From Methanoregula sp. (GTDB taxonomy: Archaea; Halobacteriota; Methanomicrobia; Methanomicrobiales; Methanospirillaceae), in NCBI RefSeq assembly GCF_023227875.1, contig NZ_JALOCH010000005.1, forward strand, positions 62,001-126,000: DNA of 64,000 nt. Direction: 5' to 3'. How positions within the stretch are numbered: position 1 is the stretch's first letter; the number at the start of each line of letters is the position of its first letter. Position numbers and translations under genes: made by a program. The notes beneath the pieces were generated by a model, which did not search any database, was not told the DNA's origin, and was given only the letters and a program-made list of their open reading frames with translations. Positions 8,967-18,600 of the stretch are shown here, piece after piece.

Positions 8967-9887
8967 TCAGGCCCCTTCATTCGACCCGGAAAGAGGGAAA
9001 TACTGCTGGTATACCTGGCGGCGTTCGTCGATATCCGTGTGCAGGTAAATCTCCGTGGTCTTGATGGATGTGTGACCAAGGTTTTCCTGCACCACTCTCA
9101 GGTTTTTCGAGCGCCGGTACAGTTCGCTTGCGTAACTGTGACGGATCTTATGGGGGGTGATCCCCGACGGGGCATAATGCTTAAAGATATGTTGGATTGC
9201 CCGGGATGAGATGTGTTTGCCCTGCTGGCCAACAAATAACGGGCCCGTAATGCGGGTTCCAATGAATTTCAGGATATCGGCAAGGGTGTCTTCATCGACA
9301 AAAACAAGGCGGATCTTGTCCCCTTTCCCGCGGATCCTGATGGTATGCTCATCAAAATCGATGTCCCCGATGTTCATGTTACACAGTTCGGACACACGGA
9401 CGCCCGTCGCATAGATGGTTCTGACAATAAGTTTGTCACGGGGATCATCGATAGAATCGATTAAACGGAGCACCTGGTTGTGCTTTAAGTATTTTATATC
9501 CTGCTGCTTTATTCGGGGGCGATCAATCCCGGTGATGGGATTTGCATTGACAATTCCCTGGGTATACAGGAAGCGGTAAAAGGAACTCAGGGTCGAGATC
9601 ATCCGGTGAAACGTCTTGGGTTTGTACGTCTGCATCGATGATACGAAAGAAAGAAAATCATTGATGATGACCGGAGTCACATCGACGGGAGTGTCCAGCC
9701 GTGCCTTTTCAAAGTCTTTCCAGTAGAAAACGAGCTTTGTCACATCCGTATTTCGCCTAAGCCAGACATAATACCCGAAATGTTTGATGACCTGCTCATA
9801 GCTGTCAAGCGTACGGGGTGAATAATTTCTCATGCGAAGGTAGTTCCGGTAACTTTTGAGCCACTCCGAAAAATACCCGCTTTCCAT
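8967..9887 (-). CDS. Xer-like tyrosine recombinase / integrase
   Basis: A 306-residue site-specific recombinase. The N-terminal SAM-like core-binding domain spans about residues 5-115, the catalytic domain about 130-295. All catalytic residues are visible: Arg164 (ATGVRVSELCN), a beta-hairpin Lys at 188-191, His246 and Arg249 (HKIRHSY), His272 (NLGHTS) and Tyr281 (TTEIYLHT). Length and layout match XerA/XerC/XerD rather than large phage integrases. It lies in the middle of a long inverted repeat, next to a 29-bp dif-like motif, in an AT-rich island with an excisionase-like gene 2.3 kb away. It may recombine these motifs, or be the chromosome-dimer resolvase of this organism. Confidence 0.9.
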   Translation of the reverse strand: MESGYFSEWLKSYRNYLRMRNYSPRTLDSYEQVIKHFGYYVWLRRNTDVTKLVFYWKDFEKARLDTPVDVTPVIINDFLSFVSSMQTYKPKTFHRMISTLSSFYRFLYTQGIVNANPITGIDRPRIKQQDIKYLKHNQVLRLIDSIDDPRDKLIVRTIYATGVRVSELCNMNIGDIDFDEHTIRIRGKGDKIRLVFVDEDTLADILKFIGTRITGPLFVGQQGKHISSRAIQHIFKHYAPSGITPHKIRHSYASELYRRSKNLRVVQENLGHTSIKTTEIYLHTDIDERRQVYQQYFPLSGSNEGA

Positions 9888-10912
9888 GCTCTATTCTATT
9901 TTATCTCAAATAAATAAAGGTTTGCGCAGAATACCTATTCTCCGCAAGTCGGAAATCGCGATATCTCCGCAGATTTTTGAGCAGTTTTAAGATATCCGAC
10001 AGTAGAGGGTTGATCATTTTCACGATTCTCGATACAATCTATGACCCGTCAATCCGCTATCTTTCATGTATCTGACCAGATTTTATATGAAAATTGGATC
10101 AACAAGAACCTTTTTTCCAAATTAAAACAGTGTCTCTTTTCATTTGTAGGGCCAATTACCCTTCAACCATGGAGAAATGCCGCTGGAACCGCGATACGGA
10201 GGTTTACAGACGGAGAAAACCAGGGTGGTTTTCTAGACCGTGAAGCTAATGGGATTAAAATTGAGAGAAAGATCTTACAGGTGTTTAAGAGTATCACATC
10301 ACCAAACAGAATTCATCAACAGATGCAGAGAATCATGTGTTGTTTATCAGACCGATTCCAGTGATTGGAAACAAAAAAAACCTTAATGAAGAACAATGAT
10401 CGCCGTTGATTGGAAAAATTTGACAGGCAGTCAATAACTTTCAAAATCGTAACCAGGTATCATGCAATTAAAAGATTCCCAAGTAATTTTCAGATCACGA
10501 TATGGTGTGATATTTACATTATTTCCTCTCTGAAATGAGTGAACATTTTATCTGAAATATCTTAAAATCACTCAAGGTAAGTGCAAGATTGAGACGCAAA
10601 AAATGTAACCTTTAATGATGGGGAACATTATTCAAGAAGGGGGAATTTTCTGTATGAATTTAAAGACCCTTATTTCTCATGATTTACCCCGATTTAGGAT
10701 TAATTCCAATCGGCCTCATTAAATCAATTGTTTCTCGCATGGAGCTGTCGGATGATATTGCGTGGTAAATGCAGTCGGTATATTGGTTAACCTGATTGAT
10801 TGTCTGAAAAACAATAAAATTTGTGAGGATCCATTGCCAGAGTTCATTGATGTTTATCTAATATTTACTAAGTTAATGGAAACAGATCAAATTCACTATT
10901 TTTATAGGGCCC

Positions 10913-11290
10913 TTCGAAGTAAATCATAACTTGTTCCCTGATTTACCAATTGTTTTCCATTCCCTATCATAAAAATTGGAAATCCATTATTTTGAATATC
11001 TAATTTAATTCGTGGTTAAAAAAAATATTAATTATTTTTGATTCATTTTGTTTTAATATTTTCACAATTTCTATCGATAATTATTCTATCAATTTGAAAA
11101 TCAAGATTTATCCAATTTGCATTATTTACGATGAAATTCTCTTCATTTTTCTGTAAAAAAGGATTTTTCAATGAAATGGAAACATCAAATTTGAATTTTG
11201 ATTAGAGATTTTACGTTATAAATTGGTAATCCTGATCGAAATCCGGTGAATGCTGCAAATTAAGATTATTCAAATTCGGTAAAAATACAC
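10913..11290 (-). repeat. Right arm of the ~375-bp imperfect inverted repeat
   Basis: Partner of 8180-8558 in opposite orientation. The best block is 11072-11112, identical over 41 bp to the reverse complement of 8359-8399. Blocks such as TCTAATTTAATTCGTGGTTA (within 11000-11020) and the GATTATTCAAATT region near 11265 also match. Several small indels separate the conserved blocks, which indicates an old duplication. Confidence 0.8.
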
Positions 11291-11905
11291 CATAATTCAA
11301 ATTATCCGAAATATCTGGAAATTTACAATCATCCAAATGCTACGCTCAAATTCATCATAAAAATACGACGACCAGATATTGAAACATCGTAACCCGGTTA
11401 ATTTGGTTCACGGATTAGTTGAGCTTATTAGCTGACTAAAAGAAGATTTGATAATATTTATCCACTCCTGGATAACACCCGTCTTCAGATAATCGAATCA
11501 GAATCAGGATCAGAATAATAAGTCTGCAATTCGCGATACAAAAAATACAGTATTCGGATTAAATCCCAAAAAGGCCAGATTACAGACGTTCTCCAAAATT
11601 GAGAGCCATTCTGATTTTTTGATATTCTTTATGTCGTAGCATATGATCATGCGAAGTCGTATGTAAGGCCTATTCTATGATTTTACTAACTATTTTCCTG
11701 AAAAACAGAGCCGGAAGAAACAATTTCACAAGGAAAAATCACGCGGGAGTAAAAAAGGTTGAATTGCCTTATCAGGCCCATCAAATCAGTACACCAAATC
11801 TATTTTCTGGAAATGGCGATTTCGTGGATAAATTGGACCGCATTTCCGAAAAAACGCCTGAAATATTTTTTATAATAACAAGATTATCAATCTGGGCGAT
11901 CTTAC

Positions 11906-11934
11906 AATAAACCATATGATGCTATACATAAAAG
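11906..11934 (+). repeat. 29-bp Xer-site-like motif, copy B
   Basis: Begins AATAAACCATATGATGCTAT and ends ACATAAAAG. It is inverted relative to copy A and in the same orientation as copy C. With copy C it brackets the excisionase-like HTH gene in a ~0.78-kb segment; with copy A it brackets the recombinase. Confidence 0.6.
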
Positions 11935-12172
11935 CGGGAAATTGAGGATCCAAAACAGATTACTCATATGCCCCTTGAATAGCACATCCCTATCGAGAGA
12001 GATACTTCCCGAAACACGTACCAGATATCAGAACAGTCAACGTTCATCGGACCGGAAACACACCAGTGTCAAACCGGAGAGACCCTTTCACAAGTCACCC
12101 CAACATCACCAAATCAAAACCATTCCGTGATGAAAGATTATAAACAAAGGGAATCATTGGTAATGTTATACC

Positions 12173-12529
12173 ATGGTTGATGACACCCAGATGCTGACCC
12201 CAAGGCAAGTGGCTGAGATACTTGGGGTTCACCAAAAAACAGTCCATCTCTGGCTTCGATCAGGCAGGCTCCAGGGAACAAAAATATCCTACCGTGCCTG
12301 GAGAATACCAAAAACGGCACTTGATTCCTTTATTGTGAGTAACAGTAACACCCGGTTGACACAGCATACAGACTCATTAAAAAAGAGCGCGGGGGAACCA
12401 AACAATGCACAGCAACTGGCAAAACAAAAAGAGAAACATACCCAGAATCCGATTATTCTGGATTCATCCCCCCAGGCAAGAATGAAACACTATATCCAAG
12501 AAATTATGGGAGAGAAAAACCCAAAATGA
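12173..12529 (+). CDS. Excisionase-like HTH (MerR/HTH_17) DNA-binding protein
   Basis: A 118-residue protein. Residues about 6-52 form a winged helix-turn-helix of the excisionase/MerR-like helix_turn_helix_17 family (MLTPRQVAEILGVHQKTVHLWLRSGRL...WRIPKTALDSFI). The tail (about 55-118) is polar and probably flexible, ending in a short charged helix. Such proteins act as recombination directionality factors or as repressors. Its presence in the same AT-rich island as the tyrosine recombinase, and between copies B and C of the 29-bp motif, makes an Xis-type role plausible. A stand-alone transcription factor is the alternative. Confidence 0.8.
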   Translation: MVDDTQMLTPRQVAEILGVHQKTVHLWLRSGRLQGTKISYRAWRIPKTALDSFIVSNSNTRLTQHTDSLKKSAGEPNNAQQLAKQKEKHTQNPIILDSSPQARMKHYIQEIMGEKNPK

Positions 12530-12688
12530 ATAGTTCCTCACTGGGTCTTCAGGAATTCACAGACTCTTGAAATCATGAAGATCAAATATCCCGTTGATCT
12601 TTTTCTTTTTAGCTTTTTATCAGACAGGTATGAGATATATTGGTTTCTCTCCTGAAAAATGAGTGAAAACCATGGTTATTTTATAAAT

Positions 12689-12717
12689 AATAAACCACAT
12701 ACTGCTATACACAATAT
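12689..12717 (+). repeat. 29-bp Xer-site-like motif, copy C
   Basis: Begins AATAAACCACATACTGCTAT; about 22 of the first 26 bases match copy B in the same orientation. It lies 70-100 bp upstream of the DUF5806-like gene, at the right boundary where base composition returns to the genome norm. It could be a recombination site or a shared promoter element (it contains CTATAC). Confidence 0.5.
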
Positions 12718-12787
12718 TCAAAAAATGAACCAATTCTGAAATAATTTCACCGGACAGAATAACATCAACAGGTACGGGTGTTTGCTC

Positions 12788-13543
12788 GTGGACGATACAG
12801 ACATACGACAGGAAATCAACAAGTATAAAAAATTCAAAAAAGTCGATGGTGCCACCTATCGGAAAGTGAACCAGTTCCTGCGAAAGAGAACATACATTAC
12901 GGCACGTGAATGGGCCCTTGCAAGGCTGTGTACAGATTTTCGAACATCAGGTGGTGCTGAAATGACATTTATCGGAAAGCACCTGCCGGAACTGGTTCCG
13001 TTTATGGAGGACACCTACACACCCCAGGCCGTAAACCAGGCAAGGAATTCTTTTAAAAGAAAGGTTCGTAAAGCCAGTGCTACCTTCTTCTATGGTGCAA
13101 TGTGTGGTTTTTTTACTACCGATGAACTTGACGACCTTCTTTTTGAGGCCAGCGAGGTATCGCGGTTCCTCCTGGAAGTTGAAGGCACAACACTGGATAT
13201 TGACGAAGAGATCGATGTCGAAGACCGTATCACAAAAGTGATGAGAAGTGTGGGGGAAGCAGCAAAGACCATCCTTCAGGCGCGAAATGAGGATGGGAGC
13301 ATGCCCGAAAAGCCACAGGATACACTTCCGGATACTCCTGCGGAACATGATGATTCCCAAGTCATTGATAATACAATTACTCATTCAGGTAGCGAACCGA
13401 AAGACGATACTCCTGTTAATGAGATCACCCCATACAGGAATCCCGCAGACAACCCGCAACTTCCACAGACAATCCCGGCATCGGAAGAACCTGCTGAACC
13501 GGATCCTCGCGATTTTCCGGTCACAAAAGATCACCCGTGGTGA
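12788..13543 (+). CDS. DUF5806-like conserved archaeal protein
   Basis: A 251-residue protein of unknown function. Residues about 1-140 form a conserved helical domain I associate with the haloarchaeal/methanogen DUF5806 family (EINKYKKFKKVDGATYRKVNQF, TYITAREWALARLCTDFRT, LPELVPFMEDTYTPQAVNQA, ATFFYGAMCGFFT). The C-terminal ~100 residues are acidic, Pro-rich and likely disordered. The start is taken as GTG 12788 because GGGTG lies 7 nt upstream; TTG 12782 is less likely. mobB follows 12 nt after the stop, so the two are probably cotranscribed. The family name is from memory and not verified. Confidence 0.75.
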   Translation: MDDTDIRQEINKYKKFKKVDGATYRKVNQFLRKRTYITAREWALARLCTDFRTSGGAEMTFIGKHLPELVPFMEDTYTPQAVNQARNSFKRKVRKASATFFYGAMCGFFTTDELDDLLFEASEVSRFLLEVEGTTLDIDEEIDVEDRITKVMRSVGEAAKTILQARNEDGSMPEKPQDTLPDTPAEHDDSQVIDNTITHSGSEPKDDTPVNEITPYRNPADNPQLPQTIPASEEPAEPDPRDFPVTKDHPW

Positions 13544-13555
13544 GGAATTATCATT

Positions 13556-13969
13556 ATGAAAATTATCCAGGTTGCAGGCAGGTCAAATTCGGGTAAAACC
13601 ACTTTTATCAGAAAACTGATCCCCGAACTTAAAAAAATTGGTCCGGTCGGCGTGATCAAACATCTCGGTGATCATGAGTTTGTCCTCGAAGCGGAGAAAG
13701 ACACAACCCAGTTTTATGAAGCCGGTGCGGATATCACAACGGGGATCGATGTAAAGAAAACCGTATCGGTAATCCAAAGCACTGATCTTGATGGGACATT
13801 GCATTTTTATGCCGAAAGAGGGATGCATTTCACAGTTATTGAGGGATACAAGCAACGGTCCTATGCAAAGATCGTGATTGGAAACCTTGAGATCGATCGT
13901 TGTGTGATGTCCAATCCAACTCCGGACGAAGTGATACGATCACTCCATCTCTTTGACGATTTTAAATAA
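13556..13969 (+). CDS. mobB: Molybdopterin-guanine dinucleotide biosynthesis protein MobB
   Basis: A 137-residue P-loop GTPase with Walker A motif GRSNSGKTT (residues 8-16) right at the N-terminus and the MobB pattern IKHLGDHEF...DTTQFYEAGAD. It is thought to supply GTP to MobA when the molybdenum or tungsten cofactor is converted to the dinucleotide form, as used by formylmethanofuran and formate dehydrogenases in methanogens. GTGAGG precedes the ATG by about 10 nt. It follows the DUF5806-like gene closely and precedes the phosphohexomutase gene by 25 nt. Confidence 0.9.
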   Translation: MKIIQVAGRSNSGKTTFIRKLIPELKKIGPVGVIKHLGDHEFVLEAEKDTTQFYEAGADITTGIDVKKTVSVIQSTDLDGTLHFYAERGMHFTVIEGYKQRSYAKIVIGNLEIDRCVMSNPTPDEVIRSLHLFDDFK

Positions 13970-13994
13970 ATGAAATACAGAAGTGGTACCGCGT

Positions 13995-15362
13995 ATGGCA
14001 GTAAAAAAAATGCAGAAACGATTGTTTGGGACGAATGGTGTTCGGGGGGTTGTTGGAAAAGACCTCACGCCGGAACTTGTTGTTGCCATTGGTCAGTCTC
14101 TTGGTACAATGCGTAAAGGTCGCATTGCAGTTGGGCGGGATACCCGCACATCCGGTGAAATGTTTGTAAAAGCAATTAAATCCGGGCTTCTTGCCACCGG
14201 CTGTGATGTTGTAGATTGCGGAGTCCTTCCCACCCCCGCACTCCAGTATATTGTCAAAGGGCAGTTCGATGGGGGGGCAATGATCACAGCATCCCATAAT
14301 CCTCCCGAATACAATGGTGTCAAGATTATCGAGCCGGACGGGACGGAAATGGGAGACGAGGAGACAATAAAGCTGGAAGAGCTGATATTCGATCGATCCT
14401 TTTCAACCGAGCCGTGGGACAAGACCGGAACAGAGATCCAGTCTCCGGAGCGTATTGAGCAGTACATCAAAGCAATAACCGACCATTTTCCCGGTAAAAT
14501 CGGGACAGGCATGATTGTTGTTGCTGATCCGGGGTCCGGTCCGGCATGCCTTACAACGCCACGAATTCTTACGGAATTAGGGTGCAAAGTAATCACGATC
14601 AATGGAATAATGGATGGGACATTTCCCGGCCGGTTACCGGAACCTTCTGCGGAAGGATTGAAAAACTGTGCTGCACTGGTCACGAGCAGTGGTGCCGTAT
14701 TCGGTGTTGCCCATGACGGCGATGCAGATCGCGCGGTATTCATTGATGAAAGAGGAAAATTTGTTGAAGAAAACCAGCAATTTGCTCTGATTGCACAACA
14801 CATCTGCCATAATAAAAGAGGAGTCGTTGTCACTCCCGTCAGTACAGGTCAGGTTGTAGAAACCGTAGTAAAACAGGAAAATTGTTCAATAGAATATACA
14901 CCAGTCGGGAGTATTTACGTTGCCCGGACAATGCGCTTGCTTCTGGAACAGAGAAAACCAGTTGTCTTCGGGGGTGAAGGAAACGGGGGTCTGATCTTTC
15001 CCGACCACCAGTTCTGTCGTGATGGGGGCATGACTGCGGCGATGATGGTGTCGCTCCTCAAGTCAACCGGGAAAAAACTTTCAGAACTCATCGACGGTCT
15101 TCCCAGACGCGTTATTATCAAAGATAAAATTGCAACAAAGGAAGGAGACAAAATCCTTGAATTGATAAAAACAGTGTATCCCCGTGAAATGCTTGATGAG
15201 ACCGATGGGGTGAAAATTTATAAGGATTCCTCTTGGGCGCTTATCCGTGCCTCAGGGACTGAACCCATCATTCGAATCATTGTCGATTCCGATACCAGAG
15301 AAAATGCGAGTGAGTTCTTTGAGGAAATAAAAAAACACATCAATCCGATCCTTGAAAAGTAA
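13995..15362 (+). CDS. glmM: Phosphohexomutase (phosphoglucosamine mutase / phosphomannomutase)
   Basis: Interconverts hexose-6- and hexose-1-phosphates for UDP-GlcNAc or GDP-mannose supply. The 455-residue alpha-D-phosphohexomutase has an N-terminal FGTNGVRG, the phosphoserine loop ITASHNPPEYNG (Ser100), the metal loop HDGDADR, the sugar loop GGEGNGG, and the phosphate-binding loop RASGTEPIIR near the C-terminus. All four domains are complete. The ATG at 13995 is chosen over GTG 13983 because AAGTGG precedes it; ATG 14010 also fits family length. Archaeal members are close to GlmM, but glucosamine versus mannose specificity cannot be read from sequence. Confidence 0.9.
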   Translation: MAVKKMQKRLFGTNGVRGVVGKDLTPELVVAIGQSLGTMRKGRIAVGRDTRTSGEMFVKAIKSGLLATGCDVVDCGVLPTPALQYIVKGQFDGGAMITASHNPPEYNGVKIIEPDGTEMGDEETIKLEELIFDRSFSTEPWDKTGTEIQSPERIEQYIKAITDHFPGKIGTGMIVVADPGSGPACLTTPRILTELGCKVITINGIMDGTFPGRLPEPSAEGLKNCAALVTSSGAVFGVAHDGDADRAVFIDERGKFVEENQQFALIAQHICHNKRGVVVTPVSTGQVVETVVKQENCSIEYTPVGSIYVARTMRLLLEQRKPVVFGGEGNGGLIFPDHQFCRDGGMTAAMMVSLLKSTGKKLSELIDGLPRRVIIKDKIATKEGDKILELIKTVYPREMLDETDGVKIYKDSSWALIRASGTEPIIRIIVDSDTRENASEFFEEIKKHINPILEK

Positions 15363-15382
15363 GTGGTCTACCATATACGGAT

Positions 15383-15399
15383 GTTTTTTTTCTTTTTTC
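15383..15399 (+). terminator. T-rich terminator after the phosphohexomutase gene
   Basis: Two T runs (8 and 6) about 20 bp past the stop codon fit archaeal T-tract termination. Confidence 0.5.
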
Positions 15400-15600
15400 A
15401 ATACACCGGAAAACGAGAGCCTGTAATCGCATATATTCAGGTTTATCAAAAAATTTTCCCCCCATTTTGGAATCTAACAATAAATTCGGCTTATTATACC
15501 CAAATATAAAAAATTTACGCGAATACATTATCGTAAATTTTATTAAATACATCAGTCAAATTGAGTTTACCAATTAGTAAATTACCACCTGTGATAAATA

Positions 15601-18600
15601 ATGGTTCGATCCGCAGAGATATTCCAAGACATACAAAAGGTACTAACTCCAGAGGACTGGAAATCCCTGGAGTCGGTCATCACAGGTATTGAAAATCTGC
15701 AGGGTCGCCGTGCCCGGAAAAACATTGTGACGGATATCAACAAGATCATCATTGATACATCACTAAAAAGTAACAATCCGTCACTCCTTCTGGCGCTGCA
15801 GGAGATCCAAAGCACTGAAACCGACGAATTATTCTCACGTATTATCCAGCAATACATAGCTACGAAAGATAACCGGTGGCTCGAATCTGTTTTTTTGTTA
15901 TCTGAAAAAATTGATAAAAAAAGCAGTCAGTCCAGGGTATTTGCATCGATTGCCCGGGACCTTATTGATGCCGGTGTATCCGGGGCCGCTCCAAACCTCA
16001 TCGATCAGGGAATGATAATACTGGATCGCATCAGTTTCCGAAAATACCGGTCCGAGATAATGATCGATATTATCCCTCTCCTGATCGTCTGGGCAATCAC
16101 AACCCGCAACCAGAAACTTCTCAATACGTCGCTCTTTTTAATCGAAGAGATCGGAGATATTTCAAAACGGGCGGTCCTACATGCGGAACTTGCAAAGGCA
16201 CTGGCTACAGTTGCAATTCTGGAAAAAAACCGCACTCTCTTCTTTGACAGCATTCAGAGTGCAACTAACATACACCAGAAAATGCGGCGACAGGACTGTA
16301 TTTCCGAGATCATCGGAAAGGGTGCCAAATCCGTTTTCGGAAAAGAGATGGCGGATATCCCGCAGTTCTTGAGCAATTTTAACAAGAGTTCCCATGATGC
16401 ATACCTGGAGATCATCAGTGCGTTGACTGAACAACTCCTCGAGAGAGTGAGGGATAAAACCCAGATCATCACCATTCTTGAACAATTGTGCCAGGATCAG
16501 CCTGATGTTACCGGTACTATCGTTATCGATCTGTTAAAAAAAGCCGAGCGATCAGGAGATCTCTGGTTTTTGTCCACAGCAATGGATCTCCAACAGCATA
16601 TCACCGATGGCGATGAATTTCCTGTACGTGAGATGGTCCGTGCCGGGATCTCTGTCGCCAGTACCTCCAATGACATGCAGGTCCTCATCGATCTGATTCC
16701 GGTTCTTAATAAGCACTGCAACCCCGTTGTAATGTCCCGGATTTATCTCCAGTTCTCTCAAATCATGCTTTCTTCAGGCAACTTCAGTTTCGCACTCAGT
16801 ATATTCGGAAAAATCAACCAGGAATCAGAGAGCCAATCTTCGTATTCCGATTGCCTGATCCAATTGTTAAAAGAGGGAATTCTCAATGACAGCATTCCCC
16901 TCATCCATCACAACATCCTCTTAAAACTGAATGCAGATGTGGTGAATAACGCGATCTACCGGGCGATCATCGATGTGTGCAAGGATTGCTCATCCAAAGA
17001 TCTGGTCTCGCACATCCTTTCGATCCGGAATCTCATCCTGCTTCACCCAAAACAGGATCACCTCATTTTAGAGAGTATCACCATACTGGTAGACCGGGGT
17101 TTCCTTGATTCGAATGATCCCAGCATCCTCATAAAATTTGCCGAATCCATACGGGAACAGGCACTCAAAGAGCGGGCAATATCGAATATTGTCATTAAGA
17201 TTGCAAAAATCGGTGTGAGAACCAAAAACCGGGATTTCCTCCAGAGAGCGGTTGGTCTGACCTGTGAAATTGATGGTCAGAACACCCGCTCTGCAGCCCT
17301 GAGCAGCATCATCGATGAGGCATCGATCCTTGCTGCCCAGCAGGGCGATCTTGACCTGCTTCTCAGGATGAAAGTCTGGAGTAATTCACTGCTTGAAAAA
17401 GACCTCGTTTCTTATGCAATGGCAAACATCATTGACGGTGTAATAAAATATGCCATTGACAAGCAGTCCTGTGATGCCCTTGAAGAAGCATATCTCATCG
17501 CAGAAGAGATCAATGACCCGTCACTGAAAACGCAATTGTTCGAACGAATCGCTGAGTGTTTTGTAAAAATCGGATGCATACTCCTTAAAAATCAGCACAC
17601 ACCTTCAGATAGTAAAGATTATTCAACGAGATTCCTGCCATTTGAGCGGGGTCTGGGGATTATAAAAAATAATGTGAAATCCCCCCAGATTTCTCTTAAA
17701 ATTGCAGGAATTATCGATATTATCATTTCATATTCCCGGACAAGTAACAACCTGGATTACATCGTGCCTCTCGCGATGTTTGCCGTGGAGATAGAAAATT
17801 CCTATGAGAGGGATGCAATGATGTCCCGGATCATTTCAAACCTGAATGATGAGATTTCGCATCCGAATTCTACCGATCCATACGAGACGATGGCATTCCT
17901 TCTCAAAAGGAATGACCTCGCAAATTCAACCCCCCGCACTATCGGGTTAATCCATCGCATTCTGCAGATGGTAAATGATCCCTATACCCGGCTCACGGGA
18001 TTATGCGATCTGGCCGACCTGCTAATCTGGTTACGGAAATCCGATTATGCGAGTCAGGTTCTTGAAGATGTCGTGGATCATCTGGATATCCTTACATCAG
18101 GATATCAGAAAGTCCTTGTCCACACATACCTTGCATCATCCTACAGCCAGATAGATCTGACGATTGCAGAAAAATACCTGATGCAAGCGATAAACCAGAT
18201 TGATACCATTGAATTTGACAAAGATGCGACGACCCGGCGCCAGATAGTGCATGCGATTGTGAGACTGAATACGATTAACCCGGATACCAAATGGTATACA
18301 ATCGCAGTGCAGATCGTTCAAAAAATCACCGAGCCCGTGGAATATGTCAACTCCCTCATCTCTGTTCACAATATGGTCCGGCAGGAGAAGGTCCGTTGCA
18401 GGGAACTTATCAAATTCATGGAAGACGCTGCTGAAAAGATCACATCACCCTACGAAAAGGCATCTGTGCTCCTGAACATCATCCCGCTTACCATGCAGAA
18501 TGCGGATAACGAACTGCCTTTCAACCTTCTTAAAAAAACAGAAACACTTACTAAAAAGATCAATATCCAGTCAATAGCCGACACGATTCGAAATAATATC

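Larger units (their letters stand above)
9888..12172. other. AT-rich non-coding part of the island, right side
   Basis: About 2.3 kb of AT-rich DNA without a convincing gene. Open frames at 10041-10364, 11677-11910 and 11942-12130 lack ribosome binding sites and recognisable domains. It carries the right inverted-repeat arm (10913-11290) and motif copy B (11906-11934). It may be decayed mobile-element DNA. Confidence 0.6.

Noticed and set aside
10041..10364. 107-codon plus-strand frame
   Set aside because: No binding site or domain in AT-rich DNA; not supported.
11677..12130. Two small plus-strand frames before the HTH gene
   Set aside because: Lys/Asn-rich translations typical of AT-rich non-coding DNA; motif B overlaps the area.
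7025..13000. att-site duplication of the tRNA-Gln 3' end
   Set aside because: No second copy of the tRNA 3' segment was found in or beyond the island.
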